Shown: positions 58,233 through 64,000 of the stretch, one piece after another
Numbering within the stretch: position 1 is the stretch's first letter
Layout: each line of letters begins with the position of its first letter
Source: Stackebrandtia endophytica
GTDB lineage: Bacteria > Actinomycetota > Actinomycetes > Mycobacteriales > Micromonosporaceae
Direction of reading: 5' to 3'
Length of the DNA stretch: 64,000 nt
Assembly: GCF_006716355.1 (NCBI RefSeq)
Contig: NZ_VFOW01000001.1
Location: forward strand, 2,666,001 to 2,730,000
The notes under the pieces: model-generated
The model's database searches: none
Seen by the model: the letters and a program-made list of their open reading frames with translations, nothing else
Told to the model about the DNA's origin: nothing
Translations under genes and position numbers: made by a program

Positions 58233-58268
58233 CCCGCCCCGGCCGTTCCCCCGTGCCGCCGGGGCGGG
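58233..58268. other. GC-rich stem-loop in the intergenic region
   Basis: CCCGCCCCGGC ... GCCGGGGCGGG is a perfect 11-bp stem with a 14-nt loop. No gene ends nearby on either strand, so an ordinary terminator role is unexplained; it might end an unrecognised short RNA. Confidence 0.5.
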
Positions 58269-58581
58269 CCCCAATCAATTGAGTTGATGGGGTTTCCGCC
58301 GCGCCGATCGGCGCCCGCCGGTTCGTTTTCCACCGAATGAGTTAGTCAAGTCACATTTATATATGTGCCTACTCAACCGCTTAGGGCACCTCTTGGATCA
58401 ACCGAGACCGCCTTAGCACGGTCGGTGGTGAATCGAATCCGGCACCTTCTGCGATCAGCTCGGAAAAGTGATCTCTCCTCCGTGCAAATGTCCTCGGCAA
58501 AGCGTTCGGATATGAATTCCGACCGCAATGCGATATTCCACTACTTCGATACAGCTTGTCGTCATGCCGCGTTTCAACCGG

Positions 58582-58626
58582 TTATCCACAGGCGGGTGGT
58601 TATCCACAGGACGACGGTTATCCACA
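58582..58626 (+). repeat. three perfect DnaA boxes, direct repeat, exact 18-bp period
   Basis: TTATCCACA occurs at 58582-58590, 58600-58608 and 58618-58626, same orientation, each copy preceded by G and followed by GG. The 9-bp gaps differ in sequence, so selection acts on the boxes and their spacing. All three match the DnaA consensus. The region is 54 bp before the DUF4192 start and is not flanked by dnaA, dnaN, gyrB, rpmH or an AT-rich unwinding element, so a DnaA-titrating or regulatory cluster is more likely than oriC. Confidence 0.8.
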
Positions 58627-58679
58627 GGGACGAACATCGGTGCTGGCCTTCCCCGCCGAGTGGGGCGAAGCTTTTCGGC

Positions 58680-59654
58680 ATGAACATGAAACTCACATCG
58701 GCAGCACCCGACATCTCCCTGCGAAACCCACGCGACCTATTGGCCGCCGTGCCGTACCTGCTGGGATATCGACCCACCGACAGCATCGTCCTCATCGGAC
58801 TGGATGGGGAACGGATCGCGGTCACCGGACGTGCTCCGCTGCCCAAGTCGGAACAGTCACTCGAACCCATCGCCACCATCGCGAAAGCCCTACGCAACAA
58901 CCAGGTGACCTCGTCGATCATCATCGGATACGGTCCACCGGCCGTGGTGACCCGCAGCGTCGACCGGTTGCGGCAGGCGATATCCGACCTCGACATCGAG
59001 GTCGTCGAGATCCTCCGTGTCACCGGAGACCGGTACTGGTCATACCTGTGCGAGGACCTCCGCTGCTGCCCGGTGGACGGGACACCGCTCTCCGGACCCC
59101 ACAGCGCCGTGGCCGCCGAGTTCACTGCGGCCGGGTCGCAGACCCAGCCCGACCGGGACGCCGTCATCCGACAACTGGATCCGGTCACCGGTGACCGACA
59201 AGAGGCGATGTCGAAGGCGATGACCCGCCTGCTCAACCTGGTCGGCGACCCCGTGGACAGCCGAATGATCATCGAACGGGGCAGCGCGATCCTGTCGCGG
59301 TGCATGGACATGGCCGAACTGCCCTCACCCGCCGACATCGCGTGGCTGTCATTGGCTCTCACCGAACCGGGGGTGATGGATCAGGCCATGGTCGCGATCG
59401 ACCAGGCCCCCATCGATTACGACGGCACCTCACTGTGGTTGTGGCTGACCAGGCACGCACTGCCGGAGTACCGCGCCACGATGGCCGCCCTACTGGCATA
59501 CGCGGCTTGGCGCGCCGGCAACGGCGTACTGGCCATCGAAGCACTCAACGTCGCCGTCGGCACCGAACCCGATCACGAGTTGGCGACAACCATGCGGCGC
59601 GTCCTCGACGCCGCGATACCGCCGTGGACACCGATGGAACCCGAACCGATGTAA
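58680..59654 (+). CDS. DUF4192 family protein
   Basis: A 324-residue cytoplasmic protein. Start of the domain: ISLRNPRDLLAAVPYLLGYRPTDSIVLIGLDGERIAVTGRAPLP, followed by a long helical region and SYLCEDLRCCPVDGTPLSGPHSAVAAEFTAAG, both typical of DUF4192. The C-terminus has Trp-rich helices (LWLWLTRHALPEYRATMAALLAYAAWRAGNGVLAIEAL). Function unknown; the domain is largely actinobacterial. ATG 58680 (or 58686) is preferred over the open frame from 58365, which would run through the DnaA boxes. Ends 10 bp before the fdhD stop on the other strand. Confidence 0.88.
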   Translation: MNMKLTSAAPDISLRNPRDLLAAVPYLLGYRPTDSIVLIGLDGERIAVTGRAPLPKSEQSLEPIATIAKALRNNQVTSSIIIGYGPPAVVTRSVDRLRQAISDLDIEVVEILRVTGDRYWSYLCEDLRCCPVDGTPLSGPHSAVAAEFTAAGSQTQPDRDAVIRQLDPVTGDRQEAMSKAMTRLLNLVGDPVDSRMIIERGSAILSRCMDMAELPSPADIAWLSLALTEPGVMDQAMVAIDQAPIDYDGTSLWLWLTRHALPEYRATMAALLAYAAWRAGNGVLAIEALNVAVGTEPDHELATTMRRVLDAAIPPWTPMEPEPM

Positions 59655-59663
59655 GGAACACAC

Positions 59664-60482
59664 CTATGTGGTCACATCATCCGCGATTCGATCAAACCCG
59701 CTGTAGACGTTGCAACGGCCGTCCCGCACGAAGCCGGCCAGGGTCATTCCCCACCGCTGCGCCAGGTCGACGGCCAGGGTGCTCGGCGCCGATATCGCGG
59801 CGAGCACCGGGATACCCGCCATCGCGGCCTTCTGCACGATCTCGGCGCCCACCCGCCCGCTCACCGCCAATAGGTTGCCGTTCAACGGCAGTCGACCCTC
59901 CCGCAACGCCCAGCCGATGACCTTGTCGACGGCGTTGTGACGCCCGACGTCCTCACGAACACATAGGAGGTCACCATCCGATGTGAACAATGCCGCGCCG
60001 TGTGAACCACCGGTGCGGCTGAACGTGCGCTGTGCGGCGCGCAGCTTCTCCGGCACCCCGGTCAACACCGGAACCTCCACCGACACCGGGTCCGAGGCGA
60101 TCTCATAGCGCAACCGCGGTGTGAGGTACTCCCACAGGGCGTCCAAGCTGCTCGTCCCACACGCGCCGCAGGCACTGGATACGGTGAAGCCGGTCCGCGG
60201 CGGTGGCGCGGTGACCCGCAATGTCACATCGAGGACGTTGAGGTCGCTGTCGGTGCAGTGTTTCGCGGTGACCGTGTCCTCGGCGGTGGAGATGACCGCC
60301 TCGGAGTGCAACAGTCCCAACGCGAGGTCGACGTCGTCGCCGGGGGTCCGCATGGTCACGGTGTAGGCGGCGCCGTTCAACTGAATCTCCAGGGGCTCCT
60401 CGCCCAACAGGGTGTCGGCACGAAACCGCCGTTGCTCCGGCCCCACGCGTAGTATCCGGCGTCGATCACTGACTCGTCCCAT
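59664..60482 (-). CDS. fdhD: formate dehydrogenase sulfurtransferase FdhD
   Basis: A 272-residue protein that transfers sulfur from IscS to the molybdenum cofactor of formate dehydrogenase. Evidence: DTLLGEEPLEIQLNG, VTMRTPGDDVDLALGLLHSEAVI, SSACGACGTSSLDAL with the essential CxxC, GGSHGAALFTSDGDLLCVREDVGRHNAVDKVIGWAL and VSGRVGAEIVQKAAMAGIPVLAAISAPSTLAVDLA. I start at MGRVSD because TACCGT lies 7 nt upstream; the open frame to 60602 would overlap mobA. No formate dehydrogenase gene is in the window. Confidence 0.95.
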   Translation of the reverse strand: MGRVSDRRRILRVGPEQRRFRADTLLGEEPLEIQLNGAAYTVTMRTPGDDVDLALGLLHSEAVISTAEDTVTAKHCTDSDLNVLDVTLRVTAPPPRTGFTVSSACGACGTSSLDALWEYLTPRLRYEIASDPVSVEVPVLTGVPEKLRAAQRTFSRTGGSHGAALFTSDGDLLCVREDVGRHNAVDKVIGWALREGRLPLNGNLLAVSGRVGAEIVQKAAMAGIPVLAAISAPSTLAVDLAQRWGMTLAGFVRDGRCNVYSGFDRIADDVTT

Positions 60483-60489
60483 GAATTGG

Positions 60490-60531
60490 ACGGTATCCCG
60501 ATAGCCGAACCGGGGCCACCGCCGGTAGCTT
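60490..60531. promoter_or_regulatory. divergent leaderless promoters of fdhD and mobA
   Basis: On the minus strand TACCGT (60490-60495) ends 7 nt before the fdhD ATG. On the plus strand TAGCTT (60526-60531) ends 7 nt before the GTG at 60539. Only 56 bp separate the two start codons, so the promoters overlap back to back. Confidence 0.5.
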
Positions 60532-60538
60532 GACCATT

Positions 60539-61237
60539 GTGGTGATGCTGCCGGAAGAAATCGGACCGGACGACCAACAATCGGGGGATCGCTGCGCGCC
60601 AACGGGTCGACTCGCCGCCATCGTGCTGGCCGGTGGGGGGTCCACCCGGATGGGCGGGGTGCCCAAGCCCGAGCTGACCGTGGGTGACCGCAGTCTCCTC
60701 GGGCGGGTGCTGGACGCGGTGCCCGAGGCCCGGCCCAAGGTCGTCGTCGGGGATGTCGTCAATCGGGGATTCATCGTGGTGTCGGAGGACCCACCCGGAT
60801 CGGGGCCGGCCTATGCGCTGCGCACCGGCCTGGAGCATGTTCCCGGGTCGGTGCCGTTGGTGGCGGTGTTGGCGGCCGACCTGCCGTTCTTGACACCGGA
60901 GGTCGTCGAGGCGTTGTGTAACGCCGTCGACGACACCGTGGACGGCGCGGTACTCGTCGATCATCACGAGCGCCCCCAGTGGCTGTGCGGTGTGTGGCGA
61001 TCGGAGACGTTGGCGCGGCGGGCAGGTGATGTCGAGCCGGGCACGGGCATGCGGAATCTGTTCGGGTCGCTGCGTTTCGCGTCGGTGAGCTGGTTCGACA
61101 GCGACCTGCCGGCCTGGTTCGACTGCGACACTCCGCAGGCCCTGGAGTACGCGCGCTTCCTCGACCGGGAGTTCGGGCGCCCGAACCGATACCGCCCTCC
61201 CGAGTCCGGGGCGGCGAAGGTCGGCGGTGACGGGTGA
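60539..61237 (+). CDS. mobA: molybdenum cofactor guanylyltransferase
   Basis: A 232-residue nucleotidyltransferase that adds GMP (or CMP) to molybdopterin. LAAIVLAGGGSTRMGGVPKPELTVGDRSLLGRVL is the nucleotide-binding signature, followed by GPAYALRTGLEHV and VLAADLPFLTPEVVEAL (metal-binding Asp). WFDCDTPQALEYAR is typical of MobA C-termini. The start is uncertain (TTG 60530, GTG 60539, ATG 60545); the TAGCTT box favours 60539. Divergent from fdhD, matching a joint role in molybdoenzyme maturation. Confidence 0.9.
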   Translation: MVMLPEEIGPDDQQSGDRCAPTGRLAAIVLAGGGSTRMGGVPKPELTVGDRSLLGRVLDAVPEARPKVVVGDVVNRGFIVVSEDPPGSGPAYALRTGLEHVPGSVPLVAVLAADLPFLTPEVVEALCNAVDDTVDGAVLVDHHERPQWLCGVWRSETLARRAGDVEPGTGMRNLFGSLRFASVSWFDSDLPAWFDCDTPQALEYARFLDREFGRPNRYRPPESGAAKVGGDG

Positions 61238-61332
61238 GGCGCGGGTGATCGCCCGTTCCACGTCGGATCACGGTGGTGAGCTGAACCGCTGGTGAGTGTC
61301 GAAATCGCGAAGGCCGTGTGACGAATCCCGCG

Positions 61333-61361
61333 TTGTGCGGGGTCTGGAGCGGATCTATCGT
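61333..61361 (+). promoter_or_regulatory. promoter of the pantothenate operon
   Basis: TTGTGC (61333-61338), a 17-bp spacer and TATCGT (61356-61361), 46 bp before the first gene. Confidence 0.5.
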
Positions 61362-61406
61362 GTGAACTGACCGGTACCGACAACACGAGGACTGGATCCA
61401 ACCCAC

Positions 61407-62333
61407 ATGGCAATGTCGCCACACGGTTTCGCACGCCCGAGCGAAGCCGCCAGCCGACTGGACGTCGGCATCATTTCGGCGGGCCGGGTCGGCTCGACAC
61501 TCGGCGCGGCGTTGGCCCGCGCCGGTCATCGCATCGTCGCCGCCAGCGCGGTATCGGAAGCCTCCAAGGCTCGCGCCGCCCGATTGATCCCCTCCGCTGA
61601 AATCCTTCCCGCCGACGAGGTGGCCCGTCGGGCGGCCCTGTTGCTGATCGCGGTGCCCGATGACACGATCGCCGACCTCATCGGGGGCCTGGTCGGCGGC
61701 GGTCATCTGCAACCGGGGCAGCTGGTGGCTCACACCAGCGGTTCGCACGGGATCGAGGTGCTGCGGCCCGCCGCTTCGGTGGGAACGCTGAACATGGCGC
61801 TTCATCCGGTGATGACGTTCACCGGTCGCGACGAGGATCTCGAACGGCTGCAGGGAGCGTCGTTCGGGGTCACCGCCGACGAGCCGCTTCAGCTGGTCGG
61901 TGAGGCGTTGGTCCTGGAGATGGGCGGTGAGGCGGAGTTCGTCGCGGAGGAGGCTCGACCGCTGTATCACGCGGCGTTGTCGCACGGCGCCAATCACCTC
62001 AACACCCTCGTCAACGAAGCCGTCGACATGCTGCGGGCGGCGGGCATCAGCCATCCGGAACGGATGATCGCGCCGATCCTCTCCGCGTCACTGGACAACA
62101 CGCTTCGTTTGGGAGACAAGGCATTGACCGGCCCGGTCGCTCGCGGAGACGCCAGCACGGTGTCGGCGCACCTGAGCGCATTGGCGGCAGCCCGTCCGGA
62201 TTCGGTGGCCGCCTACCTGGCTATGGCCAGGCGCACAGCCGACCGTGCCATCGATTCGGGTCGGCTTTCCGTTGAAGATGCTGAACCCCTGTTGGGGGTT
62301 CTAGCCCGTAGAGACCAGGGAGATTCACCATGA
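61407..62333 (+). CDS. Rossmann-like / DUF2520 protein, putative ketopantoate reductase-like
   Basis: A 308-residue two-domain protein. An NAD(P)-binding Rossmann domain (LDVGIISAGRVGSTLGAALARAGHRIVAASAVSEASKARAARL, LLLIAVPDDTIADLI) is followed by LNMALHPVMTFTGRDEDLERLQGASFGVTADE and a helical DUF2520 domain (YHAALSHGANHLNTLVNEAVDMLRAAG ... GPVARGDASTVSAHLSAL). The conserved HP and N/S/H residues fit a dehydrogenase. It overlaps panC by 4 bp. The arrangement DUF2520-panC-panD suggests it supplies pantoate, but this is inference. Alternative ATG at 61413. Confidence 0.88.
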   Translation: MAMSPHGFARPSEAASRLDVGIISAGRVGSTLGAALARAGHRIVAASAVSEASKARAARLIPSAEILPADEVARRAALLLIAVPDDTIADLIGGLVGGGHLQPGQLVAHTSGSHGIEVLRPAASVGTLNMALHPVMTFTGRDEDLERLQGASFGVTADEPLQLVGEALVLEMGGEAEFVAEEARPLYHAALSHGANHLNTLVNEAVDMLRAAGISHPERMIAPILSASLDNTLRLGDKALTGPVARGDASTVSAHLSALAAARPDSVAAYLAMARRTADRAIDSGRLSVEDAEPLLGVLARRDQGDSP

Positions 62334-63187
62334 CCGTGGTGACCGATCGAGCATCGCTGGCGACCGCGCGGGCGGCGTTGACCGGCACCGTCGCCCTGGT
62401 GCCGACCATGGGTGCGCTCCATGAGGGACACCTGTCGCTGGTCCGCTCCGCGAAGGCCGCCGGTGCCGACCACGTGATTGTGTCGATCTTCGTCAATCCG
62501 TTGCAGTTCGCTCCCGGCGAGGATTTCGAGACCTACCCCCGCGACTTGGACGCCGACGTGACGGCACTTCGGTCGGAGGGCGTGTCCCTGGTGTTCGCGC
62601 CCACGCGCGAGGTCATGTACCCGCATCGGGTAAGGGTCACCGTCTCCCCGGGCCCGGTCGCCGGAATCCTGGAGGGCGCCTCGCGTCCCGGATTCTTCGA
62701 CGGCGTGTTGACCGTCGTGACGAAGTTGTTCCATCTGACCACCCCGGATATCGCGGTGTTCGGGGAGAAGGACTATCAGCAGTTGACCCTGATCCGTCAA
62801 CTGGTGACCGATCTGGATTTCGGTATCGACATCGTCGGCGCTCCGACGGTGCGGGACGCCGACGGGCTGGCGAAGTCCAGTCGCAACGCCTACCTGTCGA
62901 CACCGCAGCGGGAACTGGCGCTGACATTGTCTCGGGCACTGCATGCGGGGGCGGCCGACACCGTCGACCCGCTGGGCGCGGCGTCCACAGTGATCTCAGA
63001 TGCCGGGGACGCGGTCGAACTGGACTATCTGGAGCTGACCTCACCCGACCTCGGTGAACCGGTGGCCGGTGACCAGGCTCGGCTGTTGGTGGCGGCCACC
63101 GTCGGTTCGACCCGCCTGATCGACAACATCGCGGTGACGCTGTCGCCCGAGTTCACCGCGCATTCCTCACCCCGAGTCCATTCCTGA
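62330..63187 (+). CDS. panC: pantothenate synthetase
   Basis: A 285-residue ligase: pantoate + beta-alanine + ATP to pantothenate. Signatures: [20 protein letters not shown] (HxGH nucleotide site), [55 protein letters not shown] and [14 protein letters not shown] (KxSRN-like loop). Length as usual. Its start codon overlaps the DUF2520 stop (ATGA). panD follows 14 bp downstream. Confidence 0.97.
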   Translation: MTVVTDRASLATARAALTGTVALVPTMGALHEGHLSLVRSAKAAGADHVIVSIFVNPLQFAPGEDFETYPRDLDADVTALRSEGVSLVFAPTREVMYPHRVRVTVSPGPVAGILEGASRPGFFDGVLTVVTKLFHLTTPDIAVFGEKDYQQLTLIRQLVTDLDFGIDIVGAPTVRDADGLAKSSRNAYLSTPQRELALTLSRALHAGAADTVDPLGAASTVISDAGDAVELDYLELTSPDLGEPVAGDQARLLVAATVGSTRLIDNIAVTLSPEFTAHSSPRVHS

Positions 63188-63201
63188 ACGGAGACCTTTT
63201 C

Positions 63202-63666
63202 ATGCTGCGGACGATGTTGAAGTCCAAGATCCATCGGGCCACCGTGACCCAGGCCGACCTGCACTACGTCGGTTCGGTGACGGTTGATCAGAACCTGATG
63301 GAGGCCGCCGACATCCTCGACGGTGAGCAGGTCGCGATCGTCGACATCACCAACGGCGCCCGCCTGGAGACCTATGTGATCGCCGGGGAGCGCGGCAGCG
63401 GGGTGATCGGCATCAACGGTGCCGCGGCCCGGCTGATCCACGAGGGCGACCTGGTGATTCTGATCTCATATGCCGCCATGGACGATGCGCAGGCCCGCTC
63501 CTTCCAACCCGCCATCGTGCACGTCAACGAACGCAACGAGATCGTGGAACTGGGACACGACGCGACAATCGCGGCACCCGGCACGGCGGGCGACCCGGTG
63601 TCGAACCCGCTGGCGGCCCGTGATGCGGAACATTCGTCGGTTCCCCAGACCGCCTCGAATGGATAG
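63202..63666 (+). CDS. panD: aspartate 1-decarboxylase
   Basis: A 154-residue pyruvoyl enzyme that makes beta-alanine for pan[30 protein letters not shown] contains the self-cleavage site Gly24-Ser25 (Ser becomes the pyruvoyl group). [35 protein letters not shown] is the active-site region. The C-terminal ~35 residues are a low-complexity tail, as in other actinobacterial PanD. GGAG precedes the ATG. Third gene of the operon. Confidence 0.96.
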   Translation: MLRTMLKSKIHRATVTQADLHYVGSVTVDQNLMEAADILDGEQVAIVDITNGARLETYVIAGERGSGVIGINGAAARLIHEGDLVILISYAAMDDAQARSFQPAIVHVNERNEIVELGHDATIAAPGTAGDPVSNPLAARDAEHSSVPQTASNG

Positions 63667-63677
63667 GGTCGGCGGTT

Positions 63678-64000
63678 ATGACTGACGAGAAGAAATCGGG
63701 CTCCGAAGAGGCCAAGGACAAGGCCGACAAACCTGTCGAACCCACTGACGACCTGGTCACGACCTCGCACACGTTGGGCGATCTCAACTACACCGCCACC
63801 ACCGGACGCATCGTCCTGCGTGAAGAGGTGTACGAGGATGAGAAGTTCACCGGGCACAAGGCCAAGGCCGAGGTGTCGATCACGTCTTACGTCCTCGACG
63901 GGACCGACCACTCGCAGCGTCCGGTCACGTTCGCCTTCAACGGCGGACCGGGCTCGTCGAGCGTGTGGCTGCACCTGGGCGTGCTGGGCCCGCGTCGCGT
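63678..64000 (+). CDS. S10-family serine carboxypeptidase, 3'-truncated by window edge
   Basis: 107 residues lie in the window. A charged N-terminus (TDEKKSGSEEAKDKADKPVEP) is followed by LNYTATTGRIVLREE, AEVSITSYVLDG and VTFAFNGGPGSSSVWLHLGVLGPRR. The last matches the FxFNGGPGSSS...GxxGPRR start of bacterial S10-like peptidases; GGPGSSS forms part of the oxyanion hole. The catalytic Ser, Asp and His would be downstream of the window. No signal peptide is seen. A TAGGGT box lies 8 nt upstream and overlaps the panD stop. Confidence 0.85.
   Translation, partial: MTDEKKSGSEEAKDKADKPVEPTDDLVTTSHTLGDLNYTATTGRIVLREEVYEDEKFTGHKAKAEVSITSYVLDGTDHSQRPVTFAFNGGPGSSSVWLHLGVLGPRR

Larger units (their letters stand above)
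57693..58679. other. 987-bp intergenic region holding hairpins and DnaA boxes
   Basis: The largest gap in the window, between divergent hydantoinase and DUF4192 genes. Frames such as 57834-58340 (+) and the N-terminal extension 58365-58679 (+) have unusual composition (Arg/His/Pro/Ser-rich) and no recognisable domain. Contents recognised: an 11-bp-stem hairpin at 58233-58268 and three DnaA boxes at 58582-58626. Parts near 58080-58140 and 58340-58370 are AT-richer and may carry promoters. No tRNA or known riboswitch was recognised. Confidence 0.6.

Noticed and set aside
57834-58340. 168-residue plus-strand frame in the large intergenic gap
   Set aside because: No domain, Arg/Pro/Ser-rich, no Shine-Dalgarno or TANNNT box; looks like random GC-rich coding.
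58421-58460. tRNA-like T-loop string (AATCGAATCC)
   Set aside because: No acceptor, anticodon or D stems can be formed around it.
58556-58640. Coding interpretation of the 18-bp repeat as GYPQ peptide repeats
   Set aside because: That frame is not the DUF4192 frame and continues as irregular Arg/His-rich sequence; the conserved unit is exactly the DnaA consensus.
58365-58679. N-terminal 105-residue extension of the DUF4192 frame
   Set aside because: It would translate the DnaA-box repeats and lacks family similarity; the domain begins after the ATG at 58680.

Overview
The window is GC-rich chromosomal DNA with a codon bias towards G/C at the third position. It carries mycosin/WXG-type secretion genes, XRE-DUF397 pairs, DUF3558-like lipoproteins, a PASTA-less Ser/Thr kinase and many genes with a TANNNT box 6-8 nt before the start codon. 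All of this points to a filamentous actinomycete (Actinomycetota). A Glycomycetaceae/Stackebrandtia-like or Micromonosporales relative is my best guess, but sequence alone does not prove it. No rRNA, tRNA, CRISPR array or transposase was recognised.

Layout. 1-1042: 3'-truncated threonine synthase under a SAM-I riboswitch whose closing helix overlaps the ribosome-binding site. 1162-3323: two paralogous membrane-anchored surface proteins. 3430-9222: an ABC-2 permease, a large ectohydrolase-ABC ATPase fusion and a receptor Ser/Thr kinase. 9543-9569: two DnaA boxes 18 bp apart. 9964-13790: TrhA/hemolysin III protein, small proteins and a Cdc48/p97-like AAA+ ATPase with a degenerate first ATPase site. 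13923-21919: an ESX/type VII-associated cassette (helical WXG-like proteins, mycosin protease, tandem YbaB-like protein, EspC-like and WDG proteins, two lipoproteins) without secretion-machine genes; its middle part is visibly AT-richer. 22018-29234: membrane protein, XRE/DUF397 pair, small proteins, a TetR-controlled membrane protein and uncharacterised proteins.

29303-37951: chitinase, an Old Yellow Enzyme, then a tightly spaced five-gene amino-sugar operon (SIS isomerase/deaminase, ROK kinase, GlcNAc/GalNAc-6-P deacetylase, PfkB kinase, class II aldolase) divergent from a DeoR regulator. The gene content fits an N-acetylgalactosamine or N-acetylglucosamine route to triose phosphates. 38049-41472: DUF2752, a CD225-like protein and three related proline-rich multi-pass proteins. 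41554-47561: SDR, PyrE, ArsR, an exported binding-protein-like protein, and an acyl-CoA dehydrogenase/carboxyltransferase pair. 47770-53246: cell-surface protein, endonuclease IV, two polytopic glycosyltransferase-like proteins.

53540-57692: GNAT acetyltransferase and a fused hydantoinase A/B (5-oxoprolinase-type) protein. 57693-58679: nearly 1 kb without a convincing gene, holding three perfect DnaA boxes in direct repeat at exactly 18 bp. 58680-64000: DUF4192 protein, divergent fdhD/mobA, then a pantothenate operon (DUF2520 Rossmann protein, panC, panD), ending in a truncated S10 carboxypeptidase.

Cross-cutting themes are: short-leader or leaderless transcription of many genes; surface proteins with Pro/Gly/Gln-rich tails; and two separate 18-bp-phased DnaA-box clusters. 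All assignments come from reading motifs; no database search was run.
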